DNA of 64,000 nucleotides, taken from the NCBI RefSeq assembly GCF_002072185.1, contig NZ_MVIW01000013.1, positions 1 to 64,000 of the forward strand, given 5' to 3'. Source of the DNA: Actinomyces denticolens (GTDB taxonomy: Bacteria; Actinomycetota; Actinomycetes; Actinomycetales; Actinomycetaceae). Below are positions 18,596-26,563 of the stretch, piece by piece; the stretch's first letter is position 1; each line of letters begins with the position of its first letter. The notes under the pieces were generated by a model. The model was not told where the DNA came from and made no database searches. It saw only the letters and a list, made by a program, of their open reading frames with translations. Both the position numbers and the translations under genes were made by a program.

Positions 18596-19486
18596 ATGAC
18601 CAACCCCGACCAGCTCGCCCGCATCCGCACCGCGCCCGGCTTCATCGCCGCCCTCGACCAGTCCGGCGGTTCCACTCCCAAGGCCCTGGCCGCCTACGGC
18701 ATCGGCGCCGACCGCTACAGCGGCGACGCGGAGATGTTCGACCTCGTCCACGCCATGCGGACCCGAGTCATCACCTCCCCCTCCTTCACCTCCGAGCGGA
18801 TCATCGGCGCCATCCTCTTCGAGCGCACCATGGACGGCCAGATCGAGGGCCGCCCCACCGCCGAGTACCTGTGGGACGTCAAGGGCATCGTCCCCTTCCT
18901 CAAGATCGACAAGGGCCTGGCCGAGCGCGCCGACGACGCCCAGGTGATGAAGCCCATCCCCGAGCTCGACTCCCTGCTCGACCGCGCTCTCGCCGCGGGC
19001 ATCTTCGGCACCAAGGAGCGCTCGGTCATCCACGGCGCCAACCCCGCCGGGATCACGGCCGTGGTGGATCAGCAGTTCGAGGTGGCCCGGCGAGTCCTGG
19101 ACAAGGGGCTCGTGCCGATCATCGAGCCCGAGGTCTCCATCGACGCCCCGGACAAGGCCGAGGCCGAGGCGCTGCTGCGCGATGCCCTGATGGCGGGCCT
19201 GGACGCCCTGCCCGAGGACGCCGTCGTCATGCTCAAGCTCACCATCCCCTCAGAGGACGGCTTCTACAGCCCACTCATGTCGCACCCGCGCGTGGCGCGG
19301 GTCGTGGCGCTGTCCGGCGGATACCCGCGCGAGGAGGCCAATGAGCGCCTCTCGCGCAACCCCGGCCTCATCGCCTCCTTCTCCCGCGCCCTGCTGGAGG
19401 GCCTGAGCGACGGCCAGTCCCAGGACGAGTTCGACGCGACTCTCGCCGCCACGATCGACGGCGTCTACCGGGCCTCCATCGCCTGA
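18596..19486 (+). CDS. fda: class I fructose-bisphosphate aldolase
   Basis: Cleaves fructose 1,6-bisphosphate to glyceraldehyde 3-phosphate and dihydroxyacetone phosphate by a Schiff-base Lys, without metal. The 296-residue length and the sequence (FIAALDQSGGSTPKAL, WDVKGIVPFLKIDKGL, VPIIEPEVSI, MLKLTIPS, VALSGGYPREEAN) match the COG3588 bacterial class I family. Lys residues in VPFLKIDKG and VVMLKLTIP are the active-site candidates. The ATG is set by GAGGAGG 5 nt upstream. A class II zinc enzyme may exist elsewhere in the genome, as is common; the promoter box suggests this one may be induced under zinc or iron shortage. Confidence 0.93.
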   Translation: MTNPDQLARIRTAPGFIAALDQSGGSTPKALAAYGIGADRYSGDAEMFDLVHAMRTRVITSPSFTSERIIGAILFERTMDGQIEGRPTAEYLWDVKGIVPFLKIDKGLAERADDAQVMKPIPELDSLLDRALAAGIFGTKERSVIHGANPAGITAVVDQQFEVARRVLDKGLVPIIEPEVSIDAPDKAEAEALLRDALMAGLDALPEDAVVMLKLTIPSEDGFYSPLMSHPRVARVVALSGGYPREEANERLSRNPGLIASFSRALLEGLSDGQSQDEFDATLAATIDGVYRASIA

Positions 19487-19503
19487 ACTCCATCCCCACA
19501 GGT

Positions 19504-19554
19504 GCCGAATGCGCCGACAGGTGCGACCTACCCGCTCCTGTCGGTGCATTCGGC
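19504..19554 (+). terminator. terminator hairpin after the aldolase gene
   Basis: Arms 19504-19521 and 19537-19554 pair at 17 of 18 positions with a 15-nt loop, beginning 18 nt past the stop codon. Confidence 0.7.
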
Positions 19555-19588
19555 TCCTCTCAGTGCGGGCGGCTCCTCTCAGTGCGGG
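19552..19588. repeat. 19-bp tandem direct repeat
   Basis: Two copies of GGCTCCTCTCAGTGCGGG at 19552-19569 and 19571-19588, between the aldolase terminator and the histidine kinase promoter. Confidence 0.8.
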
Positions 19589-19625
19589 GCGCACCCGTCG
19601 GCGCGGGTGCTCCCGGGCGAGGCGG

Positions 19626-19631
19626 CACAAT
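19626..19631 (+). promoter_or_regulatory. predicted -10 element of the histidine kinase gene (leaderless)
   Basis: CACAAT then 6 nt and the ATG; the identical hexamer and spacing precede purB at 36896. Confidence 0.5.
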
Positions 19632-19637
19632 GGCCCC

Positions 19638-20480
19638 ATGCCCAGCGCCTGGACTCCCGCGCTTCTGGTCGCCCTGTGCCTCACGCTCGCCGCGGCCTGC
19701 GGCATCGCGGCGCGCCAGCGCCGCCTCCTGCGCCTGACCCGCCTGGACAACGAGCGCCTGCGCGCCGCCGCTCAGGACCGGGCGACCCCGCGGGACGTCC
19801 TGGCGCACGAGATCCGCACGCCGCTGGCCCTCATCGGCGCCTCGGCCGAGCTCCTCGCCGAGGAGACCCCGGGGGAGCTCAACGAGGTGCAGCGGCGCTT
19901 CGTCCACACGATCCAGGACAACGCCCGCCAGGCCCAGCAGATGGCCGAGGATTTCCTCACCGAGGCCCGCCTGGGTCATGAACTGTTCTCCCTGCGCCTG
20001 GCGGACGTCGAGCTGCGCGGCCTCGTGCGCGACCTCATCCAGGAGATGCGCCGCACGGCGAGCAACCCGATCCGACTGGAGGAGCGCGGCCGCCCGATCC
20101 GCACGCATGCCGACCACCGCCTCCTTCGCCAGGCCATCGCCAACACCGTCACCAACGCGCTGCGCCACTCCCCCGAGGACGGCACCGTGACGGTGCGAGT
20201 GAGCGCCGAGGCCGAGAACGCGCTCATCACCGTCATGGATGATGGCCCGGGCATGACCCCCCACGAGCGCAGTCGCGCCTTCGAGCCCTACGCCACGACC
20301 AACCCCCTGGCGGCCCCGGCGAGCCGAGGGGCGGGCCTGGGCATGCTCGTCACGCAGCGCATCATGGAGGCGCATGATGGAGGCGTGCTCATCGACACGA
20401 TCATGGCCAGGGGCACCACCGTCTACCTCTCGCTCCCCCTGCGCCGCAGCGCACCGCCGAAGGAGGGCCGACCAGCATGA
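19638..20480 (+). CDS. sensor histidine kinase without extracellular sensor domain
   Basis: A 280-residue two-component kinase. One N-terminal helix (residues ~6-24) is followed directly by a short coil and the HisKA domain with the phosphorylated His in LAHEIRTPLALIG. The ATPase domain is complete: N box NTVTNALRHS, G1 DDGPGM, G2 GAGLGM. No periplasmic loop, PAS or HAMP domain fits in the short N-terminus, so the signal is probably sensed in the membrane or through a partner protein. Its stop overlaps the response-regulator start by 4 bp. The ABC importer follows 154 bp beyond the regulator and is the obvious target. Confidence 0.92.
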   Translation: MPSAWTPALLVALCLTLAAACGIAARQRRLLRLTRLDNERLRAAAQDRATPRDVLAHEIRTPLALIGASAELLAEETPGELNEVQRRFVHTIQDNARQAQQMAEDFLTEARLGHELFSLRLADVELRGLVRDLIQEMRRTASNPIRLEERGRPIRTHADHRLLRQAIANTVTNALRHSPEDGTVTVRVSAEAENALITVMDDGPGMTPHERSRAFEPYATTNPLAAPASRGAGLGMLVTQRIMEAHDGGVLIDTIMARGTTVYLSLPLRRSAPPKEGRPA

Positions 20481-21187
20481 CCGGGACGCCGGCCCCGCCG
20501 TCGCTCACCGCGCTCGTCGTCGACGACGAGCCGCAGATGGTCTACATCATCACCTTCGCGCTCGAAACCCAGGGCTTCACCTGCCTGAGCGCCTCCAGCG
20601 CCGAAGGGGCCTGGGCGATCCTGTCCGCTCATGCCATCGATCTCGTCATCCTCGACGTCATGCTCCCCGGCACCAGCGGCGTGGACCTGTGCCGTCGCAT
20701 CCGGGCGGCGGGGATCGGAGCGCCCATCATCCTCCTGACGGCGCTGGGCGATGAGCCCGACCGGATCGCCGGGCTCGAGGCCGGGGCCGATGACTATGTG
20801 GCCAAGCCCTTCTCGCCCCGGGAGCTCGCCCTCCGGGCCCGCGCGGTCACCCGGCGCGCCGGGGCGGGCCCGGAGGCGATCGAGAACGGGCCCCTGCGGG
20901 TCTCCACGCTCACCGGCCGCGTCTCCTGGGCGGGACGCTCCATCCCACTACCGGATACCGAGGCCAGGCTGCTGGCGGCGCTGGCCCGCCGCCACGACGC
21001 GGTCCTCACCTGGCAGGAGTTGCTCGGGGAGGTCTGGGGCACGAGCGACGACGCCGGGGGCAGGGAGATGGTGCGCACCACCGTCTACCGCCTGCGCCGT
21101 CACCTCCAGGCCCGGGGCATCAGCCCGGAGATCGTCGTCTCCGCGCGCGGGCGCGGCTACCTCATGCCCCGGCTCGACGGAGCGTGA
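20477..21187 (+). CDS. OmpR/PhoB-family response regulator
   Basis: A 236-residue regulator with an intact receiver (acidic pair in VVDDEP, phospho-acceptor Asp in LVILDVMLPG, Thr in ILLTAL, Lys in AKPFSPREL) and a C-terminal winged helix (residues ~140-232, MVRTTVYRLRRHL, ARGRGYLM). It pairs with the kinase upstream (ATGA overlap). Such proteins bind tandem direct repeats; a 12-bp tandem repeat lies 27-50 bp past its stop, in front of the ABC importer genes. Confidence 0.95.
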   Translation: MTGTPAPPSLTALVVDDEPQMVYIITFALETQGFTCLSASSAEGAWAILSAHAIDLVILDVMLPGTSGVDLCRRIRAAGIGAPIILLTALGDEPDRIAGLEAGADDYVAKPFSPRELALRARAVTRRAGAGPEAIENGPLRVSTLTGRVSWAGRSIPLPDTEARLLAALARRHDAVLTWQELLGEVWGTSDDAGGREMVRTTVYRLRRHLQARGISPEIVVSARGRGYLMPRLDGA

Positions 21188-21213
21188 AGCCCGACCGCGT
21201 GCGGGACGGAATG

Positions 21214-21241
21214 CATGACAGCATTCATGACAGCACTGTCA
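21214..21241 (+). promoter_or_regulatory. tandem 12-bp direct repeat, candidate response-regulator site
   Basis: CATGACAGCATT (21214-21225) and CATGACAGCACT (21226-21237) are adjacent near-identical repeats, and TGACAG-CA-CTGTCA (21228-21241) is also palindromic. The position, about 100 bp upstream of the solute-binding protein start, fits an activator site of the neighbouring OmpR-type regulator. Confidence 0.45.
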
Positions 21242-21341
21242 CCGTCCGTGATCGTCGAGGCATGGATCGTGACGACGCTCACGGATCATGATGGATTCGA
21301 TCGGCGCAATGAGGCGCCGCTGACGACTGAAAGGCAACCCC

Positions 21342-22394
21342 ATGCGCTCCCCTCTCCGCCGCGCCACCGCCGCCGCTCTCCTGACCGCGAGCCTCAGCCT
21401 TGCCGGATGCGCGGGCACCACCGACTCATCCTCCGGCGGCGACGGCGATGGCCCCATCACCATCGCCTGCGGCGCCATGGAGGACCTGTGCCAGGCCTGG
21501 ACCAGTGCCTTCACCGCCGACACCGGCATCCAGGCCACCTACGTGCGCCTGTCCTCCGGCGAGACGGTGGCCCGCCTGGCCTCGGCCAAGGACAGCCCCG
21601 AGTTCGACGTGTGGCACGGCGGCCCCGTCGACGGCTACGGGGAGGCCGTCAACCAGGGGCTCATCGAGGCCTACAAGTCGCCCGAGGCCGAGAAGATCCC
21701 CGCCCAGTACAAGGACGCCGACGGCAACTGGACCGGCGTGTACATCGGCGCGCTCGGCTTCTGCTCCAACAAGACCCAGCTCGACAAGCTCGGGGCGGAG
21801 GTCCCCGACTCCTGGGACGACCTCCTCGACCCCGCCCTCAAGGGCCAGATCTCCACCGCCCACCCCTCGACCTCCGGCACCGCGTTCACCACCCTGTGGA
21901 CGCAGGTCACCCGCCTGGGCGGCGAGGACGCCGGCCTGGACTACATGAAGAAGATGCACAACAACGTCCTCCAGTACTCCAAGTCGGGCACCGCCCCCGG
22001 GCAGATCGCCGGGCGCGGGGAGGTCGCCGTCGGACTGGTCTTCTCCCACGACTGCGTGAAGTACCAGGAGGAGGGCATGAGCGACCTCGTCGTCTCCTTC
22101 CCCAAGGAGGGCACGGGCTATGAGGTCGGCGGCGTCGCCCTCGTGGCGGGCTCGAAGCACAAGACCTCGGCGCAGAAGTACATCGACTGGGCCATCTCCG
22201 CCAAGGCGCAGAACGTCGGGCAGACCGTGGGCTCCTACCAGGCGCTGACCAACCCGGAGGCCACCCCGAGCGACAAGAGCGTGGATCTGTCCACCCTCAC
22301 CCTCGTCGACTACGACTTCACGGCGGCCGCCAAGGCGAAGTCGGGGCTCACCGCCCGCTTCGACGAGGAGATCGCCGCCGCCCCCAAGGAGTGA
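21342..22394 (+). CDS. ABC importer substrate-binding lipoprotein, AfuA/FbpA type
   Basis: A 350-residue extracytoplasmic lipoprotein: the signal peptide ends LSLAGC (lipobox Cys23). The mature protein starts ITIACGAMEDLCQAW and has SSGETVARLASAKDSPEFDVWHGG and VGLVFSHDC, typical of class II binding proteins for ferric iron, hexose phosphates or phosphonates. It contains several Cys residues. It lacks the paired Tyr-Tyr motif I would expect in a clear ferric-ion binder, so hexose phosphate or another anion is equally likely. It is first in a three-gene operon (33 nt to the permease), probably controlled by the two-component system upstream. Confidence 0.85.
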   Translation: MRSPLRRATAAALLTASLSLAGCAGTTDSSSGGDGDGPITIACGAMEDLCQAWTSAFTADTGIQATYVRLSSGETVARLASAKDSPEFDVWHGGPVDGYGEAVNQGLIEAYKSPEAEKIPAQYKDADGNWTGVYIGALGFCSNKTQLDKLGAEVPDSWDDLLDPALKGQISTAHPSTSGTAFTTLWTQVTRLGGEDAGLDYMKKMHNNVLQYSKSGTAPGQIAGRGEVAVGLVFSHDCVKYQEEGMSDLVVSFPKEGTGYEVGGVALVAGSKHKTSAQKYIDWAISAKAQNVGQTVGSYQALTNPEATPSDKSVDLSTLTLVDYDFTAAAKAKSGLTARFDEEIAAAPKE

Positions 22395-22427
22395 CGGCGC
22401 GGTCGGCGTCTGCGTAAGGACATCACT

Positions 22428-24191
22428 ATGACTGCCATCCCCCTGCCCTCCTCCGGGGGCACCGCTCCCGCCGGCCCTGCCACCCGCGGCCGGGCGCCGG
22501 CGGGGCGGCGGGCCCGCACCCGCGTCAAGCAGGACCCGGTGACGATCTCGATCCTCGTCGTCGTCCTGGTCGCCCTCATCGCCCTGGTCCTCCTGCCGCT
22601 GACCCGCGTCCTCGGCGAGGCCGTGTCCGGCAAGGGCATGGCCGTTCTGCGCAACATCGTCAGCTCGGCGGCGAACCGCACCACGGTGCTCAATACGCTC
22701 GTGCTGGGGGTCGTCGTGGGCGCCGTCGGGACGCTCGTGGGCTTCCTCCTGGCCTATGTGCAGGTGCGGGTGCGCTTCCGCGGCAAACGGCTCTTCCACC
22801 TCATCTGCCTGCTGCCCGTGGTCTCCCCGCCCTTCGCGGTGGCGACAGCGGCCATCACCCTGTTCGGGCGCAACGGCATCATCTCCACTCAAGTGCTCGG
22901 CCAGCACTGGAACATCTACGGCTTGAACGGCCTGACGCTCGTGCTCGTGCTGTCCTTCTTCCCGGTGGCCTACATGAACCTGGTGGGGATGCTGCGCAGC
23001 CTCGACCCGGCCATGGAGGAGGCGGCGGCATCCCTCGGCGCCTCGCGCTGGACGGTGTTCCGCACGGTCACCCTGCCGATGCTCGTGCCGGGCCTGGGCG
23101 CATCCTTCCTCCTGCTGTTCACCGAGGCGATCGCGGACCTGGCCAATCCCCTGGTCATCGGCGGGGATTTCACGGTGCTGGCCTCGCGGGCCTACATCGC
23201 CATCACCGGCGAGTACAACACCGCCGCGGGCGCCGCCTACTCCCTCGTGCTGCTCGTGCCCTCGCTGCTCGTCTTCCTCGTGCAGCGGTACTGGTCCGGG
23301 CGCGCCTCCACGGTCACGGTGACCGGTAAGCCGGCCGGCTCCTTCAAGCTCCTGCGCGGGTCGGCCCGCGTACCGCTGCTGGCGGTGAGCGGGGTGATCC
23401 TGGCGCTCGTGGTGGCCGTCTACGCCGCGGTCGTCGTCGGCGGCTTCGTGGAGATCCTGGGGGTCAACAACGCCTTCACCATGCGGCACTTCGACTACGT
23501 GCTCTCGGGCATCGGCAATGACGCCATCGTCGACACCACGATCCTCGCGCTCCTGGCCACCCCGGTGGCGGGCCTGCTGGGGATGCTGGTGGCGTGGTTG
23601 GTCGTCGTGCGCATGCGGCGCGGCGCGGGGATCGTCGACTTCCTCGGGATGCTGGGACTGGCCGTTCCGGGCACGGTCATCGGCATCGGCTACCTCGTCA
23701 CCTTCAACAAGCCGGTGGCGATGTTCGGCGCCAACATCATCCCACCGCTGGCCGGGGGCGGGGCCGTCATGGGCGGCGCCCTGGCGATCGTCATGGTGTA
23801 CACGGCGCGCTCCATGCCCGCGGGCCAGCGCTCCGGCATCGCCTCCCTCCACCAGATCGACAAGGCGATCGACGAGGCCTCGACATCGCTGGGAGCCTCG
23901 GGGGCGCAGACCTTCCGGCGCGTCACCCTGCCGCTCATCCGGCCGGCGTTCCTCACGGGCCTCGTCTACGCCTTCGCGCGCTCGATGACGACGCTGTCCC
24001 CGATCATCTTCATCACGACGCCGCACACGAAGATCATGACCTCCCAGATCCTCGCGGAGGTCGACGCCGGGCGCTTCGGCAACGCCTTCGCCTTCTGCAC
24101 GATCCTCATCGTCATCGTCATGACCGTCATCGGCGGCCTCAACCTCCTCATGCGGGGCCGCGCCGGCCACGCCCGCAGCGACGCCGGTTAG
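22428..24191 (+). CDS. ABC importer permease, double-length (AfuB/FbpB type)
   Basis: A 587-residue permease in which two six-helix halves are fused. Each half carries an EAA loop that docks the ATPase: EEAAASLGASRWTVFRTVTLP around residue 200 and DEASTSLGASGAQTFRRVTLP around residue 485. The N-terminal 35 residues are Pro/Ala/Arg-rich and cytosolic. A good ribosome-binding site (AAGGA) precedes the ATG. The fused layout is characteristic of iron/hexose-phosphate/phosphonate importers of this family. It works with the flanking binding protein and ATPase. Confidence 0.93.
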   Translation: MTAIPLPSSGGTAPAGPATRGRAPAGRRARTRVKQDPVTISILVVVLVALIALVLLPLTRVLGEAVSGKGMAVLRNIVSSAANRTTVLNTLVLGVVVGAVGTLVGFLLAYVQVRVRFRGKRLFHLICLLPVVSPPFAVATAAITLFGRNGIISTQVLGQHWNIYGLNGLTLVLVLSFFPVAYMNLVGMLRSLDPAMEEAAASLGASRWTVFRTVTLPMLVPGLGASFLLLFTEAIADLANPLVIGGDFTVLASRAYIAITGEYNTAAGAAYSLVLLVPSLLVFLVQRYWSGRASTVTVTGKPAGSFKLLRGSARVPLLAVSGVILALVVAVYAAVVVGGFVEILGVNNAFTMRHFDYVLSGIGNDAIVDTTILALLATPVAGLLGMLVAWLVVVRMRRGAGIVDFLGMLGLAVPGTVIGIGYLVTFNKPVAMFGANIIPPLAGGGAVMGGALAIVMVYTARSMPAGQRSGIASLHQIDKAIDEASTSLGASGAQTFRRVTLPLIRPAFLTGLVYAFARSMTTLSPIIFITTPHTKIMTSQILAEVDAGRFGNAFAFCTILIVIVMTVIGGLNLLMRGRAGHARSDAG

Positions 24192-24256
24192 AGCCGGCCC
24201 ACTCGCCCGGCACCGCCCCCGCATCCCCTACGAGCACAGAGCCAAGGAGGCTCCCC

Positions 24257-25429
24257 ATGCCCACACCGTCCACACCCACCGCGCCCGGCCCCGAGGGCGG
24301 CCCGAGCGCCACTGGCCGCCTCGAACTGCGCGACGTCGTCAAGGTCTTCTCCAACCGGGGCAAGGATGTCTACGCCGTCCACGGCGTCAGCCTCGACATC
24401 GCCCCCGGCGAGTTCGTCACCCTGCTGGGGCCCTCGGGCTGCGGCAAGACGACGACGCTGCGCATGATCGCCGGATTCGAGGACGCCACCTCCGGCCAGG
24501 TGGTCCTCGATGGCCAGAACATGGTGTCCCTGCCGCCCAACAAGCGGCCCATGTCCATGGTCTTCCAGTCCTACGCCCTGTTCCCCCACCTGAGCGTGCG
24601 CGAGAACATCGCCTACGGGCTCAAGCTGCGCCGTACCGGGCCCGAGGAGATCCGCGAGCAGGTGGAGGTGGCGCTGACCTCCATGAACCTGAACTCCCTG
24701 GCGGATCGCGCGCCGAATGAGCTCTCCGGCGGGCAGCAGCAGCGCGTGGCCCTGGCCCGCGCCATGGTCATGCGCCCCAAGGTGCTGCTCTTCGACGAGC
24801 CGCTGTCCAACCTGGACGCGAAGCTGCGCGTGCGGATGCGCCTGGAGATCCGTCGCCTCCAGCAGCGCATGGGCATCACCTCGATCTACGTCACGCACGA
24901 CCAGGCCGAGGCCATGACGATGTCGGATCGGATCGTGGTGATGAACGCCGGCCGGATCGAGCAGGTGGCCACGCCCGAGGAGATCTACCGGAGACCGGCC
25001 AGCGCGTTCGTCGCCGACTTCATCGGCCGGGCCAACTTCCTGTCGGCCACCGCCCGGGATGTCGGCGCAGGGCGCTGCTCGGTGCGGGTGCTCGGTACGA
25101 CCATCCAGGCGGCCTGCCATGAGGGCGTGTCCTCCGGCAGCGGCGCCACGGTGATCGTGCGGCCCGAGTCGGTGCGCCTGAGCCCGGGCGGAGCCGCTGG
25201 CGGCGCGGGCGGCAGCGAGCTCGTCGGCGCGCACGGCCGAGTGCTGTCCTCCGTGTTCTACGGCGATCACGTCGAGTACGAGGTTGAGACGGAGGCCGGC
25301 ACGATCCTGTGCGTGGAATCCGATCCTGAACCCGCATCCGTTCACGCCGAGGGCGACGACGTCATGGTCGGTATCGAGGCCTCCCGCGCCTGGGTGCTCC
25401 CCGAGGAGACCGCCGACGGCGGTGAATGA
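24257..25429 (+). CDS. ABC importer ATPase with C-terminal TOBE domain
   Basis: A 390-residue ATP-hydrolysing subunit. Walker A GPSGCGKTTT, Q loop VFQSYALFPHL, signature LSGGQQQR, Walker B VLLFDEPLSNLDAKLR and the switch His in YVTHDQAEAM are all intact. The last ~120 residues form a TOBE-type regulatory domain (VIVRPESVRLSPGG, VFYGDHVEYEV). The start at 24257 has AAGGAGG 6 nt upstream. It is the last gene of the importer operon and is followed by strong inverted repeats before the convergent DUF5926-type gene. Confidence 0.96.
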   Translation: MPTPSTPTAPGPEGGPSATGRLELRDVVKVFSNRGKDVYAVHGVSLDIAPGEFVTLLGPSGCGKTTTLRMIAGFEDATSGQVVLDGQNMVSLPPNKRPMSMVFQSYALFPHLSVRENIAYGLKLRRTGPEEIREQVEVALTSMNLNSLADRAPNELSGGQQQRVALARAMVMRPKVLLFDEPLSNLDAKLRVRMRLEIRRLQQRMGITSIYVTHDQAEAMTMSDRIVVMNAGRIEQVATPEEIYRRPASAFVADFIGRANFLSATARDVGAGRCSVRVLGTTIQAACHEGVSSGSGATVIVRPESVRLSPGGAAGGAGGSELVGAHGRVLSSVFYGDHVEYEVETEAGTILCVESDPEPASVHAEGDDVMVGIEASRAWVLPEETADGGE

Positions 25430-25510
25430 GGATCGAGGAGGGCGGTTCGCAGTGCGATCGCGGGGCGCCCGACGAGTTCACACCGGGCTCATGCTCTGCG
25501 CGCCGCGCGC

Positions 25511-25596
25511 CGACCGGTGCATTCCGCCCCGACGAGTGCCGTCAGCGCCGAGAGGCGCGTTGTCCCCGCACCTCTCGGCGCTGAGCGCACCGGTCG
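25511..25596. terminator. nested bidirectional terminator
   Basis: Inner stem 25542-25555 with 25571-25584 is 14 bp perfect (15-nt loop). An outer pair, 25511-25520 with 25587-25596, is 10 bp perfect. It lies between convergent genes and could end transcription from both sides. Confidence 0.7.
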
Positions 25597-25641
25597 GGGC
25601 GGACGGCGCCCCTCGGTGCTGGAGGCACCGGTCAACGCGGC

Positions 25642-26511
25642 TCAGAGGTTGACCTGGCGGGAGATGATGCCGGCCTTGGCACGGCGGGCGCTGGCGTCGA
25701 GCGGCGAGTCGTCCGAGAGCGCGGCGTCGAGGCGCTTGGCCATGGCCTGCATGGGCTCGGTGAGGTCGGCCGCCGTCGTGCCGGGCAGGAGCTCCCACAC
25801 GGGGATCGCCAGGCCGCAGGCGCGGAAGGCGCCGATGAAGCGCACCCCTTCGGCGAGATCGGACTGGCGGGCGGCGTGAACGCGGGCGAAGGCGTTGAAG
25901 AACACGTCCTCGTCCTCGCCGCGCACCCAGCGCACGAACTCCTTGCCGTTCATGCGGCACCAGTAGGCGTGCGGCACCCCGGGCACGGGCTCGGTGGGGG
26001 CGATGTCGTCCTTGGCCTCGGCGATGACGCGCATCGTGTCCGGGTCCTCGCGCTGCTCGTCGGTGAGCCAGAAGCCGAAGGACTCGTGGACGGTGAACTC
26101 GGATTCGAAGGACGGGTCGAGCATGTCCTGCAGGCGCGGGCCGGGCTCGGGCAGGGCGTTCGCGGTCAGGCCGGTGCCCGGCTCGAGGCCGAGGGTGGTC
26201 TGGAGGGCGGCGGCGACATCGCGGGAGGCATCCCCGGAGTGGAGGGAGGTCTGCAGGGCGATGAGGACCGCGCCGTCGGCGCGCTTGAGGCCCTGGGCGA
26301 GCTCGGGCAGGAGACTCGCGAAGGTGACCTCGGTGCCGCCGTGCTCCTCGGTGAGGCGGGCGGTGAGGGTGGCGGCCGGGATGAGCTGCATCATCGCGAC
26401 GAGCTCCTCCTCGTCCGCCAGGCCCTCGAAGGGGCGGGCGACGAAGGGGACCTGCTGCTTCTTGGGGGCCTTGGCGTCGGGCTGACGGCGCTGGCGCTTC
26501 TTCTTCGACAT
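25642..26511 (-). CDS. DUF5926 family protein
   Basis: A 289-residue soluble protein of an uncharacterised actinobacterial family. It begins with a basic, nucleic-acid-like tail (MSKKKRQRRQ, then KAPKKQQ) and continues into an alpha/beta region with PFEGLADEEELVAMMQLIPAATLT, FWLTDEQREDP, PHAYWCRMNGKEFVRWVRG and a C-terminal helical segment. No catalytic motif is evident. TAGTCT lies 7 nt before the ATG, so it is probably leaderless. The basic tail may contact RNA or DNA; this is inference. Confidence 0.85.
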   Translation of the reverse strand: MSKKKRQRRQPDAKAPKKQQVPFVARPFEGLADEEELVAMMQLIPAATLTARLTEEHGGTEVTFASLLPELAQGLKRADGAVLIALQTSLHSGDASRDVAAALQTTLGLEPGTGLTANALPEPGPRLQDMLDPSFESEFTVHESFGFWLTDEQREDPDTMRVIAEAKDDIAPTEPVPGVPHAYWCRMNGKEFVRWVRGEDEDVFFNAFARVHAARQSDLAEGVRFIGAFRACGLAIPVWELLPGTTAADLTEPMQAMAKRLDAALSDDSPLDASARRAKAGIISRQVNL

Positions 26512-26518
26512 GCGGGCA

Positions 26519-26524
26519 AGACTA
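26519..26524 (-). promoter_or_regulatory. predicted -10 element of the DUF5926 gene (leaderless)
   Basis: Minus-strand TAGTCT, 7 nt before ATG 26511, no Shine-Dalgarno. Confidence 0.5.
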
Positions 26525-26563
26525 CCGGGAGCCCGTGCCCTTGCCCCGCAGGCCCGGTGGCCG

